64,000 bases of DNA from Ophioceras dolichostomum (Eukaryota; Ascomycota; Sordariomycetes; Magnaporthales; Ophioceraceae): positions 167,916 to 231,915 of the forward strand of contig PYST01000016.1 of NCBI GenBank assembly GCA_003049485.1, written 5' to 3'. The notes under the pieces were generated by a model that saw nothing but the letters and a program-made list of their open reading frames with translations, did not search any database and was not told where the DNA came from. Numbering within the stretch: position 1 is the first letter of the stretch; each line of letters opens with the position of its first letter. The position numbers and the translations under genes were made by a program. Positions 33,601-46,102 of the stretch are shown in pieces.

Positions 33601-36600
33601 GACGGGCGAGAAGGCAGAAGAAGTCTGGTGCCAGAGGCTGGTATTTTGTACGGCAGTAGATGCCGTTCTAGGGTCATCGTCAGCTTGCACCTGAAGAATT
33701 GGTGCAGTGCGGTGCGTCTAAAGAAAAGTCTACCCGCTTCCACATCAGTGGACGGATGCCATTCATCCATCTTTCCCCTCCTGTCCTGCATCATTTACAC
33801 TGCAGGGGGAGGGGTAGCCGAGCCGTGGAAAAGGGACTCCGATGTCCGTTTGCCGTTTGCACCTCTCCGGCTGGACACCTGGACTCCTCCTCCAACAATG
33901 TGGCTCGCCCGGACGCATGATGACTTGAGGTGTTGAGGGATCAGGCGACAAAGAATGTGGAGATGCCTATGGATGGTCATCGAAAGTCAAGAAGGATAGG
34001 AGTCGAATATTCCCGAAGGTATTCCGTCCAAAGAAGAGGCCAGCTCCCGGCCAACGCGGGCTGCTCCTTGTCACGGTCATGCTATCGAGCCATTCGGAGC
34101 CAGTTGGAGCCATTTTCCCACTTGGACTGACACAGGTCCAGTCACGTTGGCCTCCCATGCATGGTGTTAGTGAGGGCCTGGAAGCTTTGAGATGGGGACG
34201 CCTGGTCCGGGCCCGCTGCAGTGCCTGTCTGTTCTTAACTTCTTTCTCTCCTGAAATGGAAGTCAAAAAATGGGTCTGTCTGCGGAGCACAGACGAGAAC
34301 GACTTGCCTGCGAGCCTGCTACTGTGGTATTCCGCGGCACGATACAAAAGAGGGATGAGAGGGAGGAGAGGATGCAATTGTTGTAGCATTGTTTACAGAG
34401 CAAGTTTTTGGATTGAGGAGTGTCTGCCATATTCGTACACAACGATGATGATGGCCCGGATTCAGGGGGAGCGACACACAATCTTGTCAGAATCGCGGGG
34501 GCAAGGCATGGCAAACGCGAAGATCCAAATTAACTCGCCCCTTCCTCCGCGATCCAGCCGGTGTTTGGGGTAGACTGCCAGAAAATAATGTGTGGTGCTG
34601 GAAGTTATTGCCTGTTATGCGTTGAGACTTTGGGGGAGGAGAGGAGAAAGAAAGGGCTGCATTCCATGCGGAACAATTCGCCTGCCACCATTGGTTCATC
34701 CTCATCCTCATCCTCCTTCCCATCCACACTCCAAGGCAGGTAGGTTGGCAGGAGACAGGCGAGCTGCAGCAAGCTGCAAGCAGGACACCTAATAAAAAGA
34801 AACAGACAGAAACAAGGGGGGAACAACCGTCAACAAGGCCAGTGCAATGGTGGCTCTTTCTGTCGAAATCGACATGTGCTAGCGCGATGCGTTGCGTCGT
34901 TGCGTATTTTGTTTGGGCCAATCCCAACGGCTGCTGGTCGCCAGGGCCGGGGGGAACTTTCGAATGTGGCAGATGCGTGTGTGGCCTGTGGACTGCGGAG
35001 GAGACCGCTGGGGACATGATGATGCGCGACGCCAGTACCTTCGAGCATGCAGGCGCGTCAGTAGCAAGACAGGGTAGCGCACTAATGCGCGAGGGAACGC
35101 CACCCTGTGAGGGTCCTGGCAACTTCCCGGGCCATCCCCAGTTTTGTTGCAGGCGTGCTGCAGGCCGTAGCTGGCGCTGCCGGCTGTCGAAGTCCAGTTT
35201 TATATTTTTTCTTTATTCTTCTCGGCCGCCGCCGCCGTGGTCTCGTAAGTGCAGATGTGGAGACGGAAACCTGGATGTTATTGCGACCATATGCATGGGG
35301 CATCGAGGTCTCCCTGGATCTGTTAGTGTGTTAGTCTGTGAGTAACACAGGTCGCGCCGCCGCCCCTCGCTCGCCTTGTTGCTGGTTTTAGTCTGTGGCC
35401 GCCTTGCCTCGCCGCCACAGTAGCCCTGCACCGTACGAAGTGGTATTGCTCGTGTTTCTAGGGGAATTCGGGGCGTCTCCTGTCTCCCAATTGTCTTCGC
35501 CCGGTCGGATTGGTGAGATTTGCGAGCCGCGTTGGGAATTAACGGAGCCACCAAGCAAGCAGCCAAGCAAAAAGAAGATCCAAAGCCTGGCTCGCTCGCT
35601 CAGTGCCCTGTTCGACCCTGGCATTAGCCCATACTCAGTACCACCCAGTGCTGAGATCGCACCCACCAGTACCGCTAAACTTGCCTCAGTCCACACTGCT
35701 CCCACAGTCGCCGGGCAGCCACCAACCCCGACCGAGGAAGCGAAGCAACAGCGAAGCAACGGTGGTGCAGTCTGGCCTGGCTGGTCCCTTTTCGATGCAG
35801 CAGGCGAATTTCTGCATGACAAGGAGAAACACCACTCGCCCAAACCTTTCATCTCAACTTCCATTCTGCTTCAAACGAAGATCTCTTGTTTCTCGGTGTC
35901 TCTTTCTTCTGCACCCTTCTCTGCCCTTGCCCCGTTCCTGCCCTGCCCCTTGTGTCTGTCTTTTTATCCATTGGGAGTTTCCTCGTGTCCTTTCCTAGGT
36001 CAGGTATTCCGTATTTTATTGCTTAGGTATTTTTTTTCCGTCTTTTTTTCACGTTTATTTTTTTTCCTTCTCGGGCCCCCTAACGTACATACTGCGCCCT
36101 CCTCCAACCCGATCTGGTTGTCGTAAGGTGACCCGACCCATCCTTTCGCCTTTCTCCACGCCTCCACGGGACTTCACCTCGACACTAGGTCTCAATTCTG
36201 TCGAGCTCGTCGTCTACTCCTCTTTTTCCTCCTCCTCTTCCTCGCCTCCCTCCGCAAAGAGCCGTCGTAGGCATCTCGATCTCGCCGTCGGGCAGTCTCG
36301 GTTTGCAAAGCCTTGCAGCCAGCCCGTCACGTCCTCTTCCCCCGTCTCGAGATCGATCCGGGTACTGGCCTTGCCGCGAGAAATAAACAACACAGCACCG
36401 GGCTAGACTGGAGCATTCCTCGACAATTTTTCCCTCTCGCGGTCCATGTGCTCGACAAAGAAACCATTCAACATCCAGAGAAGTCTTCATCAGATTCTCT
36501 AATTAAAAGACCTGGCAGGCAAAGTTTGAGAGGGACGAGGTTCACGGTAAAAGTGAGCAGCTTCCCGGGGACACACGATCTGACACCACTCACTCGTTAC

Positions 36601-37230
36601 TCCCAAGTCCAAGTCCCAACTGGCCGCAGGCGTCCTTCCTATTTGCTTTCCTCGTGACATTCGTTCCTTGCTTCATTGTTGTTTTCCGGCACCGGCCCGT
36701 CCGCCCACACCCACACTCACTGCACGTTCGTTGTTTTGTGCTTTTTTGGCTTGGGCAATTTCACCAGAGTCACCACCACAGTCGTTCATACCTGGCAAGT
36801 CTCCCTACCTCACTCACGCCTTAAACCTCATCTCCTGTCCCAACCCCAAAAATCAGGCAGCCCTTTCTCTTCTCCTGTGTCTGCTGTGTCTGTGTGCGTG
36901 TCGAAACTGTTTCTCGGCTTCGTTGACCGTGTCTAGCTCTAGCAATGCAATGCAATGCAATCCTGGCTGTGTTTGTCTGAACGTTTACTAACTCGCATTT
37001 TCTACATGGCAGTTTTCTTTTTTTTTTTTCCCCCTTGCCTGGACATTACAAATCTGCCTTCGACATCGATTTACGACGTCGCTCCCATCTCGACCTCCGG
37101 TTTCCGATCACGTCCTTCTCTTTGTCCTCGCTGCCCTGTCACCGAGGATCCAACCTCGGATCTAGAACTGGAAGTTAGTGGCGTCGACCAACAACCACCA
37201 CCTGAGTTGCTCTGCACTGGCTCTCTAGCT

Positions 37231-40200
37231 ATGGCTGCTCTGGTTCAATCATACCCTCAGCAATCTGGAACCGTCACGATGCTTCAGACACGCCCGGCCT
37301 CGGCTTCGGGGATTTTGCCAACGGGCCAGTCCCAGGGCCAGCAGTACGGCGGGAATCAGGCCCAGCGGAACAGCTTCTACGGGGGCAGTGGCCCTGTTGG
37401 CGGCCAGGCAGGTTACCGGGGCGCTTCTGGTCCCATACAGCCATATGCATTCACTAGCACCCCGAGCCTGCACCCGAGCACGCATCAATGGCAACAAGGC
37501 ACCGGGATGAGGGCGTCGTCATCCTCGGCCGTGCCGACTGTTCACAACTTTGATACTAGCAGTGCTGCCGTTGCCAGCCGGCCTCGGTATCCCGCGAGTG
37601 CCTCCATGTCGCACTTGCCTAGCACTTTTGCTGGCGGGTACGGCTCGGTTGGTTCGAGGGATGACTCAAGCCTTCCTCCAGCTGTTGGTGGCCGACGATA
37701 CCCTGCTGCGCCCCGCCCACAGTCGGCCTTCATCTCGGGTGCCACGACGGCGACGGCGACCCAGGTGACCTTTACGCAGGCAACGCCAGTCAAGGTCTCC
37801 CCTGAACGGTACAGGAGACAAGGCCCCCGTGCCGTCGACCCTGCCGGGCCTTCCCCGCACGCCCGGCCCCAGAGTGCTTCCGTCCAACCCTCCGGATCGG
37901 GCATGGCGACCATCGGCCACCTCTACAATGTCCATGCGCTGCCGGAGCAGAGGCCGAACATGCTCCGGAGCAGGACGCCATCCGCAACCAACAGCAGCAG
38001 GCCAAGCAGTCTTTACAGCTCGTCCAACTCGTCGCCGTCGGTTGACGACTTGCAATTGCCTCGCCAACAGCCACCTCAGGACGAGATAAGGAGGCTTCGG
38101 CGGCGCAGCATGCCTGCTTTGGATTCTGCCGATTTTCCCAAGCCTCTGGCCCCACTTGACTTCAAGCAGCCGGAAGAATCGACCCGCCTGGAACAATTGC
38201 AATTGGCACCCGCGAAACCCGCTGACCGGGACCAAAATCCTGCTCGCGTCGCTGCCGCTGCTGGCAATGGCTCAAGTGGAAGCGATGGCGCCGCCGCCGC
38301 CTCCACCGTGGGGGAAAACATGGTGCACGTCCGGAGTGGCAGCTCTGAGAGCGTGGCTTCCAATCGCAGCAGTGGTGGCTCTCGACCTTCTTCGGTGAGT
38401 AACTCTTCTTCGTTTTCAACTTTCTTGTTCTTCGTTTACATTTTGTCCTCCATCACCTTTTCCGACTCTCTACCTACGTATCCTACCTACTTGGTGGCCG
38501 TTTGGCTGCCAAGGTGCCTTCACGGTTTCCCAATTTCCAATGGTGCAAGTTGCCCAGATGTGCGCTTCCACTGTTGTCGATCATGATGGTTCTGCCCCTC
38601 CCACACACTCCTACCCTCCCACCCTACGTCCGCATTGCCCAATCACAGCGCCTAGCGCCCCTGTGCTCGACTCCTCTCCATCCCCGGGTTTCGCATGTCG
38701 CTAATGTTTACGGTGCCTTCCTTTTACAGTCTGCCAACCGTAGTCCCGGCGTATCTTCATTCCCCACTGGAAACCCCGCTGCTGCCACTTTTGCTGGCCT
38801 GGATCAATCCGCCGCCTCTAACCAAGATTATCCTCGCCTTGTTGAGATTCCGCCACGGAGCTCTTCTTCGGATGCGTCCAAGAATGTACTCAACCCTTCG
38901 CCATTGTCGAGGCCCATGACCATGGAATCCGAGTCCGAGGATACCGGAACCAAGACCATGGGCGACCCTGTCCCCTCATCGCCTAAGACGTCGCCGGACT
39001 CCCCGCGCGTTCTGGAGCATAACAATAGCCCGGCCGTGCAGCAGCTGGCGGCTATCAGCCAGAAGACGGGAAAGCCCAAGAGTAGGACATCGCGCCTTCG
39101 CCGCGCCTTCTCCTTTGGCAGCGCTGCCGAGTTTAAGAGAGCCTCCATCCCAGAGGACTCAGTCGTAGACAATGTGCACGGCAACTCGCCGTCGAAGCTC
39201 CACAAGGAGCCCACCTCCGATGAGTTGTACGATGCTGAGCAGGCCCGGATTGCCGAGCAGCAGGAGGCTGCCGGCATTGGTCACAGCATCTACGCGGGTG
39301 CTAAGATATTTTCCGGCTCCACTGATAACTTATCTATCTCTTCCACCGCGTCGTCCGCTTCGATTATGATTCGAAAGATGGGCCGCGGTATGAAGAAGGG
39401 CACGCGGTCGCTTGTTGGTCTCTTCAGGCCTAAGTCGGTTGTCGGCGCTCCTGCCGCCGACCCGCAGCCTGTTGCGTCCGAGGCCAGCCAAGCTGCTGTG
39501 TCTATGATCACGGTTGAGGCCGAACGCGAACGGGTTAACGTTAACGCCGATCCTCACACCCAGAACGGCGGTGGCACCGGATTCCCTAGACTGGAGCGGA
39601 ACTCACTCGAGGTGGCCAAGGCATCGAGCACTTGCTCTGAGAGGCTCGGCAGCTCCGATACGGATAGCTCGAATGCCCGCAAGAGCATCGTAGGCGGAGA
39701 CAAGGAGCGTGCTGAGGTTCTGGCCGCAGTGAGGAAGGGCATCCTCAAGCGTAAGTGCTCTCTATTTACCTGTATATGGGCAGTGTGACCTCTTACTGAC
39801 GCCGCTTGAGTGAGCCGAACAGACCGCGGTACCTCGCACAGCCCGCCACGGGCCCAGAACTCCGTAGTTGTATTGCCGGCCGTGCCCCCGATGTCGGACT
39901 CGCCCAACTCGAGCGCTCCCAGCACTCCGAATGACGACGTGCAGGGCCACAAGCGCACCGGCTCCGTAGCGATCGGCAGTGAGGACTACTTCATGACGGC
40001 GCTCCGCCTTAGGCAGGAGACCAGGAGCGCCCCCGTCACGCCCCAGAACGGCACGCCCACTGGCACGCTGAGGCGCAACGCGACTTTCAGCCCCCGCATC
40101 GTGTTCTACGACACTTGGCCCAGCCAGGAGTACGACCGCCGCGGCGAAATCTCCACCTGCAACCGCCTGACGCCCATGATGGCTCAGCAGATCAGGGAGG

Positions 40201-40361
40201 AGCTTAACTCTTTCAAGATGGTGCGGAATTTCTCTCATCAACTTCTCCCTTCATCACCCCGTTTATTGACGTGCATATACGCTGACTATAAATCCGTTCC
40301 ACCCATGCTACAGGAAATGGAAGTCCATGAGACCTCCAAGATCTACACCCACTTCTTCTGA
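37231..40361 (+). CDS. bni4: Bni4-like bud-neck / septum protein (PP1 targeting)
   Basis: In yeasts Bni4 tethers the Glc7 PP1 phosphatase and chitin synthase III regulators to septins at the bud neck; filamentous homologues act at septa. Four exons are 37231-38394, 38730-39750, 39823-40220 and 40314-40361, giving about 876 residues. Introns use GTGAGT, GTAAGT and GTGCGG donors, and the third codon split restores KGILKHRGTS. Most of the protein is disordered and Ser/Pro/Gln-rich. Conserved islands are RLRRAFSFGSAAEFKRAS, IMIRKMGRGMKKGTRSLVGLF and the C-terminal block TFSPRIVFYDTWPSQEYDRR, then TCNRLTPMMAQQIREEL and EMEVHETSKIYTHFF, which I recognise from fungal Bni4 proteins. The T-F pair in NATFSPRIVFYD may be the PP1 docking (RVxF-type) site. 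ATG 37231 follows a long CT-rich leader. Confidence 0.72.
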
Positions 40362-42635
40362 TAGTTCTTTTTGCGCGCACAGAAGACAGAAACCTCCGGC
40401 TGATCCGTCGGCTCTTTCATTTTCTCTACCTCACGCCTGTTTTCTTCTCACCCTCTGAACAACGGGCCTGCTCTCTTGCTTTCAGGCGGCCACCTTAATC
40501 GTGTATTTCACCATCTGACTACATTCTTGCGGCGTTTTCTTAATTGCTTTTCTTTACACCGTGTGTGCGCTCTCTATTTTCTTTACTCTCGCTATTTCTT
40601 CTTTCGTACTATTCATTCATCTTCCGGACAGCATTGTATGGTGTCATGGCGTTTTGCCTTTCTTTTTTTTCGTTGATGTGTGTATTTTCTTCTTTCCGGC
40701 AAAGCATGTGTCATCGTTCCCATGTTTCTCTTGTTATGCGCACGTGTGTGTGTAGATACCGGGTGGCAAAGCAGATTTTAATCAAATCCCGGGGGAGAGC
40801 TGGGTGTTGTTAAGCTTAGGAGTGGCAGGCAGTATGAGTGGAAGCGGGGGAGAAACGTTGAGAAAAGAAAGCCTTGACAGGGATGAGTGAAGGACCAAAA
40901 AGAAAACGAGTGAGAAATGAAGAGGATAGATGCTTAAGACTGGAGATGGGGGAGGCAGCAAAGATTACGGTCTGGTGAGACTGACTCTAGGCGTTTGACA
41001 AGAACGACGGAAGACCGGGTGGTTGGTTGTCTGCTTGTGGGTATGCAGTTGAAAGAGCAAAAATGCCGTTATTCTAAGAAGAGATATCAGCCGAGCAGAT
41101 AGTGATGGAGAAAACCTCTTTTTTCTTGTTTGTTTTCATGTTGAACTTTACGAAGCCATGGTCATCCGCCACAGGGTATGGGGAGGATGATGAAGAAGGG
41201 AGAGGGACCTTTTGCTCCTGCATCTGACATCCTTCGTCGTCCCTTCTCTTTGAGAAAGTGGTGGGAATTCGCTTGTGTTAACCGAACCTTTGCATATTTC
41301 TCTCTGCTGTTGTTATATAACTCTCGAACTCGGATTATTTTGTCTGTTTGCTACCATTCCTCGCTCTTCCCTTAAAAGGCGAAAAGGAACAAACAAATAC
41401 ATATCATGCGGGCGCATCAAGACAGCCAGACAAACTATAGCTCGGGAAGTTGTGTCCCCGTCGAGAGCGAGCCTGCGCCACCTGGTAGATTCCTGCTACC
41501 GTTTTCACACCGTCTCGAAAGCCGTTGGACTGCTGAGCTACCGTCCTTAGCTTATCGACTTCTTAACTGGACTGTGGCAGCCATAGTGTAGGACCAACAA
41601 CAACTTAGCTCGGCATTCAGGGGGAGGGGAACGAAGTCCGGTTGCGCCATCCGATCACCCTCGGTCATCATTTTCATTACACTGTTCTCCTTACGGAAGC
41701 ATTTAGGGTCAATTGGCCCGGTCCGTGTCCGTATTCTTGTGTCTCATGCTGTCTGTCTATCCCCGCCTCCCTCTCGTGTTAACGCACGCCAACTCGGGCC
41801 GCGATACCCGTTGAAATATGTAAGTCCCCCTCGTGCCTTCTAAGATGGTGGACTCTCCACAACCTGTCTTGACCCCGCCCACACGCCATGCATGCAAAGG
41901 CACGAGAGAGGGAGGGTGAGCGATGTGCGGGAAAGACTTCAGAGGGAGTTACTTCCGCAGTTGCGGTTGGCCCAGTCAGGAGTGGGTGCAGCCATGCAAT
42001 GCAAGTCAAGGTTGTTGCCCTGGAGGGTGGTGGATGCAACCATAAACGGTTCCGTCAGCAGAGGACATGGCGCTTTTTTGCCCTGCACAACCCTCCCTTT
42101 TTTGAGGAATCAGAAATGGGCAATCCAAGCGAGGTTATTGTTTATTGACACAGGTGCCGACTCTCGTGCTTGACGCTTGGATGGGGCTATCTAAGGTGAA
42201 AGTTAGATGACATTCAGGAGACAGACTCTCAGACAGCCGGAATCGACGTCCTGACGTTGACGTGATAACGGTGGAGCACGACGGCCAACTTGCCTGCCGA
42301 GGCGTTGCGATAAGACAAATTGAATGACACTACGTCATTGTGGCTCCCCGAGACCCTGAGCCACGTGTGGGTCTGAAAGAACGCTAAATCTATTGGCCAA
42401 TCACCATTCCCCATTTCGAGATCCGATCTGCAGCCTTGCGGCTTGGCGAGGGCGAGGCTTGAAACTTTTTTTTCCCCCTAGAGGTTGCTTTTGATCAGCA
42501 GCACCCCATTTTCGCCGCAGTCAGACAGCCAACAGCCAACAGCCAACACCCACAGCAATACTGGCGGCTTTGCTCAAAACGACAAGGATCCGGCTCGTTT
42601 CGGGCCGGAGGCTGTTTGCGACGACAGCGGTAGCC
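40362..42635. other. spacer between Bni4-like and DUS1 genes
   Basis: About 2.3 kb. The first 400 bases are T-rich and probably the 3' UTR of the Bni4-like gene. The frames beyond show no domain. A triplicated CAACAGC (about 42530-42545) lies just before DUS1. Confidence 0.5.
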
Positions 42636-44650
42636 ATGACCGCCTCGTCCGCTGACGTTGTACCCGAGACTCCGGCGGCTCCGGCCATCGGAGTTGAGGG
42701 GAACGGTGGTGCCTCTCCGCGCCCAAAGAAGCTCCATGGCAGGGCATTCTACGAAAGTATCGGGAGTCCGAAGTTTGTCGTCGCTCCCATGGTAGACCAG
42801 TCTGAATTTGTGAGTCTAGTTCGGATTTCCCCACATTCCTTGACCTGCGAGCGCTACTTGTGTGCCGACTGGATGAGCCGTGGCTGACGAGCTGGAACCC
42901 CTGAGTGATCGCATCCCCGAACGTCCAGGCATGGCGCATGCTCACGAGATCATTCCTCCCAGAATCGCAACGACCCAGCATCCTGGCGTATTCGCCGATG
43001 CTACACGCCCGACTGTATAACGAGACAGCGACCTATCGAGACTCTCACTTCCAACCTACACGGCGGGTGGCAACAACAACTGCTTCTGGGCCCGAGTCCC
43101 AAGCTGAATCAATACCAGAAGCCCAGACGATGACCAAAGGGGCGGTAACACCATGGCTCGACGGCAACCCCGCAATCGATCGCCCCTTGATCGTGCAGTT
43201 CTGCGCCAACGACCCAACACATCTTCTCGCCGCCGCCCAACGCGTCGCGCCATACTGCGACGCCGTAGACCTCAACCTAGGCTGTCCCCAGGGCATCGCG
43301 CGCAAGGGCCACTACGGCTCCTTCCTGCAGGAGGACCAGGCGCTGATCCACCGCCTGATCCGCACGCTACACGACTCCCTCCCCGTGCCCGTCACGGCCA
43401 AGATCCGCGTGCTGGACACGCCCGAGGCGACGCTCGCCTACGCGCGCAACGTCCTGGACGCCGGCGCCAGCATCCTGACCGTGCACGGGCGGCGGCGCGA
43501 GCAGAAGTCCCACCTCACCGGCCTCGCGGACTGGGGCGTGATCCGCTACCTGCGCGACAACCTCCCCCCCGAGACGGTGCTCTTCGCCAACGGCAACATC
43601 CTGCAGTCCGCCGACGTCGAGCGCTGCCTCGAGGCAACCGGCGCCGATGGCGTCATGTCCGCCGAGGGGAACCTCAGCGACCCGGCCATCTTCGCGACGG
43701 CGCCGCCGCCGGGCGAGGAGGGGCGCGAGTACTGGCGCGGACGCGACGGGAAGGGAGGGTGGCGCGTCGATGCCGTCGTGAGGAGGTACCTGGACATCCT
43801 GCACCGGTACGTGCAGGACCAGGAGCCGCCGCAGCGTCGGCCCTTGTTCGTCCCCGGCGACGACGAGGCGTGGCTGGAGAAGGCGGCGGCAGCAGAGGAG
43901 GAAGAAAAAGAAAACGCACGGAAGGCAAAAGAGGCCGAGGAAGAAGGACCTGCGCGCAAGAAGCGCAGGAGGAACGCTAAGGGAGACGACAACGACGACG
44001 GGGGCCACGAAGACGACGGCACCGGCATCGGCAAGAAGGACAAGTGTCCCTCCCCCAACTTCATCGCCGTGAAGGCGCACCTCTTCCACCTCATGCGCCA
44101 CTTCGTCTCGCGGCACACCGAGGTGCGCGACGCCGTGGCCCGCACGCGTTTGGGCCCAGGCTACCTGCCGTACCTGGAGCGGGTGCTCGAGATGATCGAG
44201 CAGAAGGTCGCGGTGGGCCTGCTGGAGTACGAGCGCACGGACGGGCGCAGCTATGAGGAAGAGCTACCGCTGCCGGAGCGGAAGTCGCAGATGCAGATGC
44301 CGCCAGCAGCAGAAAAGCCGAACTCGACGCCCGAGGAGGCGGAAGGAAAGAAGGCAGCGGTGGACACAGAGGCGGCAGCAACCACGGCAGCAGCTTCTGC
44401 GGCGGCCGAGAGCTCGGTCGAGACGGTCAAGAACTGTCGCCGGCCGTGGTGGATCGCCCAGCCTATCGTGCGGCCCTTGCCACAGGAGGCGTTGGCGAAA
44501 GGCGCCGTCACGCAACGCACGACTGGCGTCTCGCAGAAGAAAAAGAAGATACGCCAGCAAGAGCAGCAGCAGGAAGGAGGCCTCTCGGTATCAGGAGATG
44601 GAACGGCTGCCGCCCTGGAGACGAGCACAAACTACGCTACTAGCAACTAA
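42636..44650 (+). CDS. dus1: tRNA-dihydrouridine synthase, DUS1 type
   Basis: FMN enzyme that reduces uridines 16/17 in the tRNA D-loop using NADPH. There are two exons, 42636-42809 and 42929-44650, with a GTGAGT...CAG intron at phase 0 that rejoins the conserved VVAPMVDQSEFAWRMLTR. About 631 residues. The TIM-barrel motifs are NLGCPQGIARKGHYGSFL with catalytic Cys near residue 177, VTAKIRVLDTPEATLAYA, TVHGRRREQKSHLTGLADW and VLFANGNI. This GCPQGIARKG version marks Dus1 rather than Dus2-4. A Lys/Glu/Asp-rich, highly charged insert (roughly residues 385-430, with RKKRRR) splits the helical C-terminal domain, and a poly-Ala/Glu tail follows, so the protein is longer than yeast Dus1. The ATG at 42636 is preferred because the frame further upstream lacks an ATG. 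Confidence 0.92.
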
Positions 44651-45167
44651 GTTGCGGGTTGAAGAGTGGGTGGAAGCGTCATGTTCCTATGTAACGTATG
44701 CACACAGACAAGGACTTGGATCTTTCGTTTTGTTGTGTTAATATCTGTCTGCTAGATAATACAAGGATACCTATTTGCGTGGCTAGCCCGGTGGCATATC
44801 GACCGCCCTTGCTCTATGCCGCATCAGCAACGTCTCCGCAGTAGTATATGATCGTAAGAAACCCAACAGGAAACACTACGGATAAATCGGTGCATGAGAG
44901 CTATTACTCCATCCAAAACTTTAGCAATTTTGCCTTTCCCGTAGGCTTGCTTCATTACACTCCCGAACATACATACATGTGGTATACTACAATCTAAGCA
45001 GCGTGCCGATACTATTGCTCATCACTTCAGGCCTCTCCTCACTCTCATCCTTTCCATCCCCATTTTCTCTACATCTGGTACTAAGTTTTGTTTGCTTGGG
45101 GGTATTATCCCCCTTCCCATCCATCCGTCCATTGCCTCGAGGTGCTCAAATGACCCCGACCCCGTCC
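44651..45167. other. convergent spacer between DUS1 and CWC22
   Basis: 517 bp with A/T-rich, T/C-rich sequence that should contain both polyadenylation sites. No gene is seen. Confidence 0.55.
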
Positions 45168-46058
45168 TCAACTCGCCCGACGCCTCTTCCTCGGCGCATC
45201 GCTCAACCTGTCAGCCGAGCCATCCCTCCTCCGCCGCCTCGGTGGAGCCGGCGAAGGCGAAGGCGACTCCCTCCGCGGGCTTTGGGAAGGCGAGCGGCTG
45301 TCCCTGTCTCTGTCTCTGTCTCTGTCTCTGTCTCTGTCTCTGTCTCTGTCTCTGTCTCTGTCTCTGTCTCTGTCTCTGCTCTGCCTGCTCCGGTCGTCAT
45401 ACTGATACTGGCCCCCGCCAACAGAGGGGCCAGGGCCACCCCTCCCGCCCCCGCCTCCGCCAGACGAGCCTCCGGTTCCCGGTCTAGTAGCCCCAACGCC
45501 ACCACCACCACCGCCGCTTNNNNNNNNNNNNNNNNNNNNNNNNNNNNNNNNNNNNNNNNNNNNNNNNNNNNNNNCCGCCGCTTCTGACGCTGCCGCCGCG
45601 AGCGCTGCCGCCGGCGGGACTAACGGTTCTTCTAAGCGGGCTACGGCTGCGACGGGTGCCACGACCGTTGTCGTCCTCCCTGGGTACCGGGCTACGGCTG
45701 CGGCGCCAGGCACCGTCTCTCCTAGCCGGGCCACGGCTCGGACTCCGGCTGTAGGACGAATCCCGCCGCTGGCTCCGGCGAGACTGCTGCTGCGGCGGCG
45801 GCGGGGTGCGGGACCATGACCTGGACCTCCGCGACGGAGACCGCGATCTAGATCGAGGAGACCGAGAGCAGCTGGCGGCGGAATGTGGAGCCCTCCGGCC
45901 AGCCGCAGCCGTGGCCGGTACGGCGTCGCCACCACGCCGATCGTCCACTGCAGGGGACCTAGACCTTGACGGCGACCGGCCACGCAGGCTCCTGGTGTAG
46001 CTGCGACCGCGACTCCGGCTGCGGCTGCGGCTATAGTCTGTGGGAGTGTACGAGCGTT

Positions 46059-46102
<44 letters not shown>

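Larger units (their letters stand above)
28305..37230. other. 8.9-kb gene-poor region
   Basis: No protein gene is supportable in almost nine kilobases. Open frames are short, overlap on both strands and show no domain. Local simple repeats include CCGT units (29771-29797), TAGG units (30606-30630), a GGCCGGCCGGCC palindrome (31735-31750) and GCAAT units (36943-36961). From about 35.86 kb onward the plus strand becomes markedly T/C-rich with many short upstream frames. This fits a long 5' leader or promoter of the Bni4-like gene. Non-coding transcripts cannot be excluded. Confidence 0.5.

Noticed and set aside
35395..36126. 243-codon open frame on the plus strand
   Set aside because: Low-complexity Ser/Pro/Phe composition produced by CT-rich leader sequence; no similarity to any family I know.
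36955..37230. N-terminal extension of the Bni4-like protein
   Set aside because: In frame but hydrophobic and poly-Phe from a T run; the ATG at 37231 has a better context and starts the conserved composition.
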